Of a stretch of 12,711 nucleotides of DNA, positions 1 through 8,300 are shown piece by piece; within the stretch, counting starts at the first letter, position 1, and the number at the start of each line of letters is the position of its first letter. Below the pieces are notes generated by a model, which saw only the letters and a program-made list of their open reading frames with translations, made no database searches and had not been told where the DNA came from. The DNA comes from Ichthyophonus hoferi. Taxonomy: Eukaryota > Opisthokonta > Ichthyosporea > Ichthyophonida > Ichthyophonidae. The translations under genes were made by a program, and so were the position numbers. The stretch covers positions 125,302 to 138,012 of the forward strand of contig NAOQ01000008.1 in NCBI GenBank assembly GCA_002751075.1. Direction: 5' to 3'.

Positions 1-1
<1 letters not shown>

Positions 2-44
<43 letters not shown>
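2..44. repeat. Poly-T tract of 43 bases
   Basis: An uninterrupted run of 43 T follows the first base of the window. Read on the minus strand it is a poly-A tract, which could be the tail of a retroposed copy lying to its right, or a simple homopolymer. The far side of the tract is outside the window, so a target-site duplication cannot be tested. Confidence 0.95.
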
Positions 45-831
45 CCTGAAATTCATATGGTCAATTTTGAAAGCATTTTTTTATTAACATTTTTGGTTTT
101 TTTTTAAAAAAACAAAATAATAAAGTAAAAGACATTACAGACTCTTATATAAAAATGCTATGACATAATTTATATGGGTGGGTTGGTACAGTGTTTAACT
201 AATTCCGTCACACTTAGATCAATCATATATATAAGATTTGGCTCCTGACTGAATACACATTTACCCATATACCCATTTACCACTTAATAAATGTGAATCG
301 TGGAAAATATCGATAAATTAAATAAATTAGCGTAATTAACTTAATCTAAAAATAATGATATTAAAAATACTTATATATAATACATGTTTGCTTTGAATAA
401 TAAGCTTGTATCTATAAATTAAATAGAAGTGCTCGGGTACTTTTCTTATCTGGAAATTGCTCATTTGCTAATTACTATATGATCTACCAATCGTTAGCAC
501 ATGCAATCAAAGAGGACCCCGTCGACTTTCAGTCTATCAAAGCTAATTAGAATTTCTTACATATGAAATGTTAACGCTTAAATAATTATAATAATGCATT
601 ATGTGCTGATATGTGAAATTACGTTTAACCCCCTAATTAAATATGCATAGTCTTAGGAGATCTTTCATACCACATAAAAGGTAAAAGTAATTAGATAGTA
701 GAAATATACTTATATCTGTCAATTGGAGTCACTGTAATATTATGTCTTGCTAGATAGAGTAGTATACTGTTATCAGGGAACAATACACAAATAAAGAACA
801 AAGATCACGTTTATTACTCATTTTATAAACA
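45..831. other. AT-rich spacer upstream of the 216-codon ORF
   Basis: No reading frame of note is seen on either strand. The stretch contains a T9A7 block near 97-112 and one copy of a dispersed degenerate repeat at about 150-305 (listed separately). The last 30 bases before the ATG at 832 include a TTTATAAAC stretch that could act as a TATA-like element, but it lies so close to the start codon that this is weak. Confidence 0.6.
150..305 (+). repeat. Dispersed degenerate repeat, copy a
   Basis: This segment shares ordered anchors with 9135-9260: TTTGGCTCCT (237-246 here, 9172-9181 there) followed 49 or 46 bases later by AATAAATGTGAA. Its left part shares GTTGGTACAGT with the segment near 2966, followed in both by TTAACT, GTCAC and a GATCAATC-like word. 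The family is not recognised and shows no clear termini or coding capacity; orientation is arbitrary but equal for all copies. Confidence 0.5.
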
Positions 832-1482
832 ATGGAGAACATAGCTGAACAATTTCTACAAATTCAATCTGTCGCTAGACTGAGTGAACTTGACCTACTT
901 CAGGAGGAAATGGAGACCTGCGAAATGTCATATATTCTCCCGGACTCATGCAATGACAACTACATTCCCATTATGTCCAGTACGAAGAATAACAGAGTGC
1001 ATACAATAGATGATAGGGGCAAAGCAAACAGTATTTACGAGTACCCAACTGCATTGAATTCGCCAACAAAATTATATTGCTATCAGGATGTTGAATCTTA
1101 TTGTGACTACGATGATATAGTGTGCCAAACAGTGTCACAACCCGTGTTTTGTAAAATTGCTCAATTTAACCAAGCTTCCAACGACTCCGCCAACCAATTA
1201 GACAGATCATGCCTAAGGATACACAGCAATATGAGCATGAAAAGAAAAAATAGACAGCCTAAACGGTGCAACAGCAACAAAACAACAGCAAAGCAGTCTC
1301 AGTCCATTGATACAAACGACACTTTAATCACAGACGCAAGTGATTGTACGAATCAAATACTCGAAATTATTCCTGGATTTTCTTTGCTTGTAGCGCCTAA
1401 TGCATGTTCCCTTCAAAGTATAAATGACATATTTAATGCATGCCAGCCAATTCGAGCCGTAACCACCCAAATTCCCATATAA
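832..1482 (+). CDS. Hypothetical protein, 216 aa, lineage-specific
   Basis: I do not recognise this protein. It is a single uninterrupted frame of 216 codons in a region where frames rarely exceed 60 codons, and it is visibly GC-richer than its flanks, which supports real coding. The ATG at 832 has A at -3 and G at +4, a good initiation context. The N-terminal third is acidic, with EEME and other Glu/Asp runs. A Cys- and Tyr-bearing stretch lies near residues 83-108. A basic cluster KRKNRQPKR near residues 136-144 resembles a nuclear localisation signal, followed by a Ser/Thr/Asn/Gln-rich low-complexity part. The C-terminus is more hydrophobic (IPGFSLLVAPN) and ends in TQIPI. No signal peptide or membrane span is evident. 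A nuclear regulatory protein is possible from composition alone. An AATAAA word lies about 310 bases downstream. Confidence 0.6.
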   Translation: MENIAEQFLQIQSVARLSELDLLQEEMETCEMSYILPDSCNDNYIPIMSSTKNNRVHTIDDRGKANSIYEYPTALNSPTKLYCYQDVESYCDYDDIVCQTVSQPVFCKIAQFNQASNDSANQLDRSCLRIHSNMSMKRKNRQPKRCNSNKTTAKQSQSIDTNDTLITDASDCTNQILEIIPGFSLLVAPNACSLQSINDIFNACQPIRAVTTQIPI

Positions 1483-2118
1483 TAGAAACGAAATAGATGG
1501 TGACTCATGCTAAACAGTAGAATTTGAAATCAATTCCGTTCATTGAAATGTCATGAGATTTTTATTGTTTTTGAAGGTGCCTATATACTTGAATATGAAT
1601 ACGAATTATTATATATGCGTACGTAATACATATTTATTCTTCAGCGACCTACTATAGTAGATTGGTCAATTCTTGAGCCGGTTTTACAACTAATTTAAAA
1701 CACCTTTTGGCATAGAAAATAATTATAAAAGTATTAGTAATATTATGCTGTGAAAACAGGCCAAAGTGGTATTGCAGTCCGGGTAAAAATAAGAAATAAA
1801 AACAAATTTTATTATAATTTTATGTTTTAGTTAGAACATTAACGTTACAGGACGCTTCATATGGCACTAGTATTATTGTAGCTGGTAAAATAAAGTCATA
1901 CCATATAGACCCATATGTATGTATGTATGAATATTTACTGAATATGTGGTTGTCAATTTTGTGGTAATAACATTAGATGGAATTTTAGTTACAAATAAGT
2001 TATTGCACACTCTTCCGATGGTTTAACAGTGTATGTTTTTGTTTGGAGCTAGGATTTAGCTCTCATTTTTCCTGTTGGATGGCCACTGAAATAGAAAATT
2101 TAAATACCAGAAACAACC
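1483..2118. other. AT-rich spacer
   Basis: No supported gene lies here. It probably includes the 3' untranslated region of the 216-codon ORF, with an AATAAA word near 1795. Copy b of the dispersed degenerate repeat lies at its right end, about 1990-2115. Confidence 0.6.
1990..2115 (+). repeat. Dispersed degenerate repeat, copy b
   Basis: A 23-base block ending in GGCCACT aligns with 9182-9205 at 17 of 23 positions, and all six differences are transitions. The flanking ATTTAGCTCTC corresponds to ATTTGGCTCCT of copies a and c, and AACAACCTTATAA corresponds to AAATAACCTTACA of copy c. Family unknown, strongly diverged. Confidence 0.45.
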
Positions 2119-2301
2119 TTATAACGATATATCAATATAAATCAAATAGTGTGATGGTGGTGAAATGGAGTTAACGCTCATCGGTTGATCTCTCGAAGTA
2201 GAGTCTACATCATCTTGGCTGCCTGTTGATCTGGTGGCCTCAATCATAAGTCGTTTCTCGTTGCGGTTTAGGAGAGTCTCAGCGCCACTATTTACTGGCA
2301 T
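2119..2301 (-). CDS. Possible small ORF or first exon, 60 aa
   Basis: This is an ATG-started minus-strand frame of 60 codons with balanced codon use, lying in a patch (about 2150-2460) that is clearly GC-richer than the surrounding spacer. The peptide is hydrophilic and rich in Ser, Asp, Arg and Asn (for example RSTGSQDDVDSTSRDQ), as expected of a disordered N-terminal segment; the last ten residues turn hydrophobic and may be read-through into an intron. A CTATTTCAG acceptor-like site lies just downstream on the minus strand near 2090. The opposite strand is also open here, but without an ATG at its start. It could be a real short gene, one exon of a longer gene, or a relic. No family is recognised. 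Confidence 0.28.
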   Translation of the reverse strand: MPVNSGAETLLNRNEKRLMIEATRSTGSQDDVDSTSRDQPMSVNSISPPSHYLIYIDISL

Positions 2302-2770
2302 CTTTACAATTTATCTTTGCAAATTATTGTACCACTACGGTTTTATTATTGCTACTTATAAACTTGGATTAAGTTCACGCCTAGAATCCCGCCTGCCCGC
2401 AAGAGCGTTATCTCCGAAGGAATACACGTGATACTGCGCGACAAGCTGGTAAACAAGCGGATCATGTAATCATAGGTCCAATATTAATTGTTTTAATGAC
2501 GTTCTGAGTCAAATGAAATGATTCGTCAGTATAGATTAACGGAAAGTGAGCAATTGGACTAATAATGTGAACTAGCTAAAAAACCGTCCAAAGAAGGTAA
2601 CATACGTTAGACCATTTGAATAATTAACATCAAGTTTTAATCAACCAATTCTAGTAGGCCTTACTATTCTTATGTGAATTGTATTAGCCAATGAGAATTT
2701 ATATAACCGCTTCTATTTAGAACAGCTACATTGACATCTGCAATCAACAAAAATTGTGAAATGGTTAAAA
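2302..2770. other. Spacer with GC-richer left part
   Basis: The left part (2302-2460) is GC-richer than its surroundings, is open on both strands for short distances and contains a CACGTG E-box-like palindrome at 2425-2430. The right part is ordinary AT-rich DNA. Similarity to the right arm of the inverted duplication may continue weakly leftward to about 2590, but I cannot fix an edge. Confidence 0.4.
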
Positions 2771-3760
2771 GGAATGAAAACAACCAATAAAGACATGTAT
2801 AATGACGCCTAAAACACTATATAAAAAGCGGTTTCTTATAACGCTTTATCAACATATTATATATATTGTTAAAGCAGGGGCATTTAGTCAATTTATGTAT
2901 TTCTTTATATAGCTATAATCACTTACTATTATTAGCAATTATTACATAAATAGTCTGGAGAAATAGTTGGTACAGTCCATTGGTATTAACTGTCACCAAT
3001 CTAAGATGATCGATCAAAATTAAACCAGTTGATAGTAGAGGTCTCGCGACTATGTAAGACATTTCAAATCATGTGTTTTGGTGTCCAGATAACACAATAC
3101 TTAGGCATCCTACCCAAGACAGATCCTGCTGACTTGTTTAATAATAAAGGTATACCTTAGTATGTCTGTACTCCATATATGCAAAGAGGCACGTTAAAAC
3201 GCCTCTTAATAGGTACTCTCTCTTCTTCTAAATGAATATAGTTCACAGGAATGTCCTTGTCTCTATATATTATTTCTAACAAATACATTCTCACTGATGA
3301 TTATAAGATACTTGACCTATAGTTTGTAACCATTGTATATTATTATAATGGCTAATTATCTGTTGACATTCGATTATAAGCGTCAGTGTTCCGATATTTC
3401 ACCTATCGAAAATACTGAGAACAGTTTAGGTACTTTCAATAGTAATCATAAACCATTACGTACACCTAGCCTTGGCACCTCTCACTAATTGTTCACACTA
3501 TGCTATTACCGCACACGCACCTAAACGTATCAAGGAAAGAGTCTCTCTTCAATTTTTAGAAGAATACTGTCGAAAGCTGAGTGTATAACCATCATAAACT
3601 CCTTTTCTTGCATCGAACTCATCTCATTTTTTTACTGAAAGCGGACTAAGCTAAGCTTTGTCTTTATCGCCAGCTCAACAAGAGATACGTTTAATCAAAC
3701 GCTAATTGGAGCCCTTGAAGTCTGAAGACAAGTCACCAGAACTACTGCAGATCGGTATAA
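2771..3760 (+). repeat. Left arm of an old inverted duplication
   Basis: The arm matches the reverse complement of 4412-4945. Anchor blocks occur in the same order: 2777-2806 with 4915-4944, 3303-3350 with about 4786-4833, and 3701-3754 with 4412-4465. The last block is 54 bases long with 48 identities, and five of its six differences are transitions. The arm looks like decayed coding sequence reading rightward. Compared with the right arm it carries about 400 extra bases (2868-3271). Whether the source was a host gene or a mobile element is unknown; this copy looks broken. Confidence 0.75.
2868..3271 (+). mobile_element. Candidate ~400-bp insertion in the left arm (repeat copy d)
   Basis: The right arm of the inverted duplication lacks this block. 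It is bounded by the 8-base direct repeat TATATATT (2860-2867 and 3264-3271), which could be a target-site duplication, though the word is common in this AT-rich DNA. Just inside lie CAGGGGCATT (2875-2884) and, inverted, CAAGGACATT (3250-3259), a possible short terminal inverted repeat matching at 8 of 10 positions. The middle (about 2940-3090) shares GTTGGTACAGT and further anchors with copy a at 150-305. A 7-bp hairpin, AAGAGGC/GCCTCTT, lies at 3184-3207. No protein is encoded. A non-autonomous DNA transposon would fit, but the termini are not certain. Confidence 0.35.
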
Positions 3761-4411
3761 TCTTCAATTGCACAAATAGACTTATGTTCTGTAAAATCGA
3801 CCCTATCTGTATTGCAGAACAAATTCGTTAAATGTTCTTTTTTTTTATTGGAAAGGAGACTTCTGATTAATAATTATATATAATTTCATATAAATTTATC
3901 TTTAGCTTAAATTGAACCTTTTATTGATAATCGGATATAGACTCCAGTACCATAAAAGGTTATATCGAGTATGTGATCTATTTGTCAGACATATTTGCCA
4001 ATTAAGTTACCAAAGCAGAAACATGATATCTAAAAGCGAGTGTACAGCTAGTAATTTATTCTGCATTTCTTCTAATGCTATAATGATATTTCTGACTCAG
4101 TAATGTATGCAGGGATGAAAATAAATAACCTAGAATAAGTTGATAACTTAATAGTATAATTGAGAATGAGCAAACACCTTTAACTGGCTCACGCGTTACA
4201 GCAGTGACATCGTGTAGAGTGGACCAGTCACACTTGACAATTATGATGTGTTGATATGTTGACGTTTGAAATATAACATAAACATAGTATGATTGTGGGC
4301 AATAATAATCAATCTATGACTAGTAGATGAGTAGAATAACGTCAAGCTCCAACAGCTTTATACTATGTAAAAAACATTGCTTTGCAAAAGTTTCAATATT
4401 AATTTTTGTAA
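3761..4411. other. Spacer between the inverted arms
   Basis: About 650 bases separate the two arms. A 63-codon open stretch (3912-4103, +) begins without an ATG and follows an acceptor-like TTATCTTTAG; it might be a further decayed exon of the left-arm unit, but there is no independent support. Clear similarity between the arms stops at both edges of this spacer. Confidence 0.4.
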
Positions 4412-4945
4412 CAATCTGCAGTAGTTCTGATGGCTTGTCCACAGACTTCAGGGGCTCCAATTAGCTGTTGTTTAGAAGTATATCTTGCTAGCCTAGCAAT
4501 AGAAATAGTGCTTAGCTCTAATCCGCCTTCAATAAAAAGATGGGATGACTTCAATGTAAGGGAAGGAGTGTGTGTTGATTCTATCCTTAGCTCTTTAAAG
4601 TATTCCTCTACATATTGAGATGAGACTAATAACACAGTGTGAACGATCAGTAAGAAATGCTAAGGCTGAGTGCATGCAATAGTTATTATTACCATCAAAA
4701 GTAACTAAACAATTTTTAATGTTCTCGATGAGAGAAAGATTTGAACGCTGATGATTATAACCAAGTGCCTATAGAGAACTGGACATTACAATAAAATATG
4801 ACAGTTATAGAATACAGGCCAAATATCTTCTAATCGTCAGTAAGATTGTATATACATATAAGATAATGTTAACAAGTTATAAAAAACGCAAAGATTTTAT
4901 ATAATGGATTGTATGTCATTATACATATCTTCATTGGTTGTTTTT
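4412..4945 (-). repeat. Right arm of an old inverted duplication
   Basis: This is the counterpart of 2771-3760, read on the minus strand toward the left arm, so the two copies lie tail to tail. An open frame of 78 codons (4399-4635, -) covers its best conserved third, and similarity between the arms is best there, as expected if the unit was once protein-coding. The partial peptide (for example LIGAPEVCGQAIRTT) does not match a family I know. The outer part, beyond 4640, is conserved only at nucleotide level and may be intronic or non-coding. The copy looks broken. Confidence 0.7.
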
Positions 4946-5231
4946 AGTTTATTTGATCCTTTTCACGACCTTTGTTTATTGTGGATGCCACCTACTCTTA
5001 ATATATGTTGGGACACGTGTATTGTGTTAAAATGATTTTTGATCTGTTTTTTTATATATAAAATAACATACCTTCTATTGAATGACACGAGAAAATACTT
5101 TTCCTTCAACATAAATTTGTAGAAATCTTTTAGAGGAATTTGACATATGTTCCAACGATAGCATAGACAGTGATAGTGATAGCTACTGCAAATCTGTGAG
5201 TTCAACAGAGTCTAACATGTTTTTAATTAGT

Positions 5232-5254
5232 AGACAAAATTAGAAGTTTTGTCT
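5232..5254. repeat. Short inverted repeat, 8-bp stem
   Basis: AGACAAAA (5232-5239) pairs perfectly with TTTTGTCT (5247-5254) around a 7-base loop. It lies in spacer DNA with no neighbouring gene end, so no function is assigned. Confidence 0.7.
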
Positions 5255-5323
5255 CAACCACACAATGATTGCTGTATACTATTCCAAATACCTGTGATAC
5301 AGTGAGACTAAATTCCAATCAAA

Positions 5324-5352
5324 CTGTATACCCATTATAATATGGTATACAG
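5324..5352. repeat. Short inverted repeat, 9-bp stem
   Basis: CTGTATACC (5324-5332) pairs perfectly with GGTATACAG (5344-5352). The centre holds ATTATAAT, itself a palindrome, so the whole can fold into a longer interrupted hairpin. Its role is unknown. Confidence 0.75.
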
Positions 5353-5817
5353 GAGTTAATCTCTATTATTGTCCATGTTAGCTAAATAATACTTGATAGC
5401 AGATAATAAGTAAATACGGAGCCCTTAGCATACTACTACACATGTTCTAACAACTATTGCATATATGTAATCCTAACCCATGTCTAATATTTTTCCCTTA
5501 TAAAGACTTTATCATGACATCAAGATCCACCTAAGAGGGCACAGATCACATCACACTTTGATTGGTCAAAGCGTCACTGTAGGATGGGCTTAGAGCTAAT
5601 CAAATTTAGAGGATTCTCTTTAAATAAACTATGATTTGTATCTTTTCTTGATCTATATTCCTTAGGAAGAAAACTATAATAGGTGGACTTCAGAAATGAT
5701 TACCAATTTTCTACCAATGACAACTGATACTAATATATAATATAGTTGCAACTTGACATTCTTCTGCCCATTAATTTATTTATACAATATGCGTACATAT
5801 ATATATAAATAGCAGCG

Positions 5818-5991
5818 CAATGATCTATAACAAATCACACGCTCCTAAAACCATTGCATATATATTTTTTGGACGATGCCCAAGGTTAATATAATATACT
5901 TCAATGCACTATAAAAACATGTTTATAGAATAATGTAACGATTTAAAGCTAGCTAATCACACACGCTCACAGAACGATAGTACATGTATAT
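5818..5991. repeat. Weak direct duplication in the 3' flank
   Basis: A segment at about 5818-5865 and another at about 5936-5991 share AATCACAC..GCTC flanked by similar AACGAT/AATGAT and CATATATAT/CATGTATAT ends, about 120 bases apart. The second copy ends five bases before the stop codon of the endophilin-like gene, so both would lie in its 3' untranslated region. Confidence 0.35.
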
Positions 5992-5995
5992 CTAG

Positions 5996-8229
5996 TTAAA
6001 GACGCTGCACAAAGTTGATCGGAAATATGCCAGTCTGCCCATTGTATCTTCCTTTCATCCAATTAGAATCAAGTGTGGCAATGACCTCTACCCTATCACC
6101 TTTGCGTAGATCAAGTTCATTTGCATCCTGTGCTACAAAGTCATACAATACCTCTACCCATTCAGATTGGGGGTTGGCACTAGTACTCAAAGCACGAGGG
6201 GCACTGTAGAAGAGGGAGGGAGAAGGAAGAAAGGAGGAGGGAAAATGGGTTAGAGAGGAGTGGATGGAAGAGAGAGGTAACATATACAACAACAACAAAA
6301 AATAAGAAAGGAAAGAGAGAATTTTAACACACACACACACATATATATATATACTATAGTATATACAACTACCTATATCTCTACACTACTTACCTATAGA
6401 GAGCAGGTACACAATATAACACTATGTCATACAGTACATTGCAGCACAATATAGTATAATACACATCAATCTATCTATATATAAGCTTATATTCATACAT
6501 GTTACCTACCTACGGGTAGCAGGTACAGAGTATGGCATCATATAATGCAATATAGTATAATATATCTATATATATATATATATATATAAATCTATACTCA
6601 TACACACTACCTACCCACGAGCAGCAGGCACAGGACCCCTAGGTGGTGTATTACCACCAGTAGCTGTTCTTCCATAGTTCGCTGACCCTGAACGGTTAGC
6701 AAATCTAGCGTTCATAGGAGGGGCAGCGTGAACTACGTCACCAATGATTGAGGGAGCTCTGTGGTATCTTTCCATCCGTTGGGGCTGTTTGGATTCCTCA
6801 ACGCGAGCTTGAATTTCAGGTACGAGAGGGATGAGTACATCTAGAGCTTGTTTGTAGAAACTCATTTGGGCTTGGACCAAGGAGAGTAGTTGACGGGTGT
6901 ATTCCGGTTCGTTTTCTAGGATCTGTAGAAGAAGGAAGAGGTGAGGGGAAGCGGGAGATGGGAAAGGATGGGATAGGATATAGTATATTCTATTATCATG
7001 GATATTATATTCCTTGCCATAGTCCCAAGGCCATAAAGAAAGAGGTAAGAACAGAAGAGAATACTAAGGAGAGAGGAGAGAGAGAAGTAGAGAGAGATTG
7101 TAGAAGGAGGTGCATACAACAGGATAGAATTATCCATAAATATATTACTACCTTTATATAATAATATGTATAAATGTGATTGTGTGTATGTGTGTGTGTG
7201 TGTGTTGTAGTAAGTAATATTAAATTATATTCTATAAATATAGTATATAATATATAGTATGCTACATTGCATTCCATTTTATCACAATCCATTCATACCT
7301 CCAACATTCCATTGTAGGCTAGTTCTTTTATATCCTCATATCTTGTCTCTGATATGCGGAATTCCTCTTCAATCTGCATACCAACGGTTTAAGTTTAGTG
7401 GGTGCTAATTAATTGTATTAAAATATTACGAGGATTGGCAAAGTAAAATCTGTAACAAATATAACAGCGTTCTTTTTTTGGTTAGTTATTGTGGCTTAAT
7501 GTAGAAAAGATAATAATAACACAAAGATAAAGAAAAATAAAATCCAAAAAGATAAATATAATATAAGATAATAACATGAAGATCAAGTACATGTAGCTCT
7601 TTATTCCTCTCTCTTTCTTTTTCTCTCTCTACATATACTATATTAATATTAATATAAATTACACCGAACACATATTATCATGTTTTACTTGTACACATAC
7701 TATCCCTCTCCCTCTCTCAACCTACCTTGGGATCGTTCATCCTCTTCTCCCATGTCCTCCTCTTCGCATCATAATCCAACCTCCTAGAGTCTAACTTTTT
7801 CCTTTGCGCTAGCAAATCCTTAATCTCCTTCTCTCTCACATCATTCATAGGTTTAACCATACTCATCATAACCTCTGTATCAAAATGCATATGACACTCA
7901 CCAATATCCCTCTCGCCTTGTGCTACCATCCCTAACACTTCCGATAACGTGGACTCGGGTAAACTATTGGCACTTTTTGTAAGGACATCCGCCAACATTT
8001 CCTCAGGCTGTGGAAACGGTCTCCCACTACTTAATTTCGAACGACTACTAGGATTAGGTTGTAGATATTCTTCAGTGCTTTTAACAACATTCTTTAAAAG
8101 TTCATCGGTGGCATCGAAATGATTTTCAAGTGCAACGAAGTCTTCTTCTAATTTGGTGGCGTCAAAGCGGTTTAGTTTTTCGCCCGTCCATTGTCCGACC
8201 TTGTCGGTTAGTTTCATAGCCTTCTTCAT
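5996..8229 (-). CDS. Endophilin-A-like N-BAR/SH3 protein, 364 aa, four exons
   Basis: Exons on the minus strand are 8229-7726, 7373-7299, 6922-6615 and 6203-5996; all three introns are GT..AG and the phases (0, 0, 2) join into one 364-residue frame, close to the about 350 residues of animal endophilin A. Residues 1-20 form a Lys-rich amphipathic segment like helix H0. The BAR domain spans about 21-245, with the family signatures KSTEEYLQPNP (50-60), KKLDSRRLDYD (144-154) and SLVQAQ (207-212). A Pro/Gly/Arg-rich linker (about 246-310) precedes a C-terminal SH3 domain (311-364) with VLYDF (314-318), Trp344 and GIFPINFV (354-361). Known relatives dimerise on membranes, sense or create curvature and recruit dynamin- and synaptojanin-type proline-rich partners during endocytosis. 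The ATG at 8229 has A at -3 and starts at the usual family N-terminus. The segment after YLQPNP is shorter than in animal endophilin A. Confidence 0.93.
6204..6614 (-). other. Intron 3 of the endophilin-like gene
   Basis: The intron is 411 bases, with donor GG|GTAGGT and acceptor CTACAG|TG; it splits a Gly codon. About 70 bases before the acceptor (plus-strand 6206-6277) are almost pure pyrimidine on the transcript strand, with a CTCTAAC branch-point-like word. It also contains AC and AT runs (6327-6352), a 22-base TA run (6567-6588) and two extra copies of the exon 3 donor region, listed separately. Confidence 0.85.
6386..6634 (-). repeat. Triplicated exon 3 end / splice-donor segment
   Basis: Three copies of the exon 3 terminus with its 5' splice site lie about 105-116 bases apart: the used one at 6608-6633, a second at 6503-6528 (22 of 26 positions identical, all four differences transitions) and a weaker third at 6391-6412. 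Similarity continues between them in words such as ATAGTATAATA and TTCATACA, so the unit is about 110 bases. The extra copies keep GTAGGTAAC- and GTAAGTAG-type donor words on the transcript strand. Using them would carry the frame into intron 3, where it ends at once. Confidence 0.65.
6923..7298 (-). other. Intron 2 of the endophilin-like gene
   Basis: The intron is 376 bases, with donor GAG|GTATGA and acceptor CTACAG|AT. A nearly pure pyrimidine tract of about 38 bases precedes the acceptor (plus-strand 6925-6962), and further purine-rich plus-strand sequence lies at 7030-7110. It contains a TG dinucleotide run (7181-7204). Open frames here on both strands are low-complexity and not coding. 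Confidence 0.88.
7374..7725 (-). other. Intron 1 of the endophilin-like gene
   Basis: The intron is 352 bases, with donor AAG|GTAGGT and acceptor TATGCAG|AT; both neighbouring exons are in phase 0. A G/A-rich stretch (plus-strand CCCTCTCCCTCTC at 7704-7716) follows the donor. CACTAAAC about 20-30 bases before the acceptor could be the branch site. It otherwise holds AT-rich and CT-rich low-complexity sequence. Confidence 0.88.
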
Positions 8230-8300
8230 GTTTGATGATTTTTAATTTACACTCTGCAAATGTATAGTTATATAGTTATATGAATATTATACAGGGTTAT
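8230..8300 (-). promoter_or_regulatory. Possible core promoter / 5' leader of the endophilin-like gene
   Basis: On the minus strand, TATAATATTCATATAACTAT lies about 40-65 bases before the ATG and could supply a TATA element. A TTTGCAG acceptor-like word about 30 bases before the ATG leaves room for a 5' leader intron. Nothing here fixes the transcription start. Confidence 0.25.

Larger units (their letters stand above)
4946..5995. other. AT-rich spacer and 3' flank of the endophilin-like gene
   Basis: No supported gene. An 80-codon minus-strand open stretch at 4963-5205 adjoins the right arm and may be a weakly conserved continuation of it. Two clean hairpin-forming inverted repeats lie at 5232-5254 and 5324-5352. 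The right end (5760-5995) is the likely 3' untranslated region of the endophilin-like gene. Confidence 0.5.

Noticed and set aside
2234-2431. 65-codon plus-strand open stretch
   Set aside because: It lacks an ATG start, and the opposite strand has the better candidate with an ATG.
3184-3207. GC-rich 7-bp hairpin resembling a bacterial terminator
   Set aside because: The context is eukaryotic intergenic DNA with no gene ending there; it is kept only as part of the candidate insertion.
4725-4780. Minus-strand GTTCAAATC with a tRNA-like anticodon-arm flavour
   Set aside because: No acceptor or D stem can be drawn, and the segment belongs to the diverged inverted arm.
5996-6340. 114-codon minus-strand frame starting inside intron 3 and running into the SH3 exon
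   Set aside because: The upstream 46 codons are pyrimidine-tract translation; the acceptor CTACAG and phase match place the exon start at 6203.
7005-7292. Open stretches on both strands over intron 2
   Set aside because: They consist of TG/CA and purine/pyrimidine runs inside an intron with well-defined splice sites.
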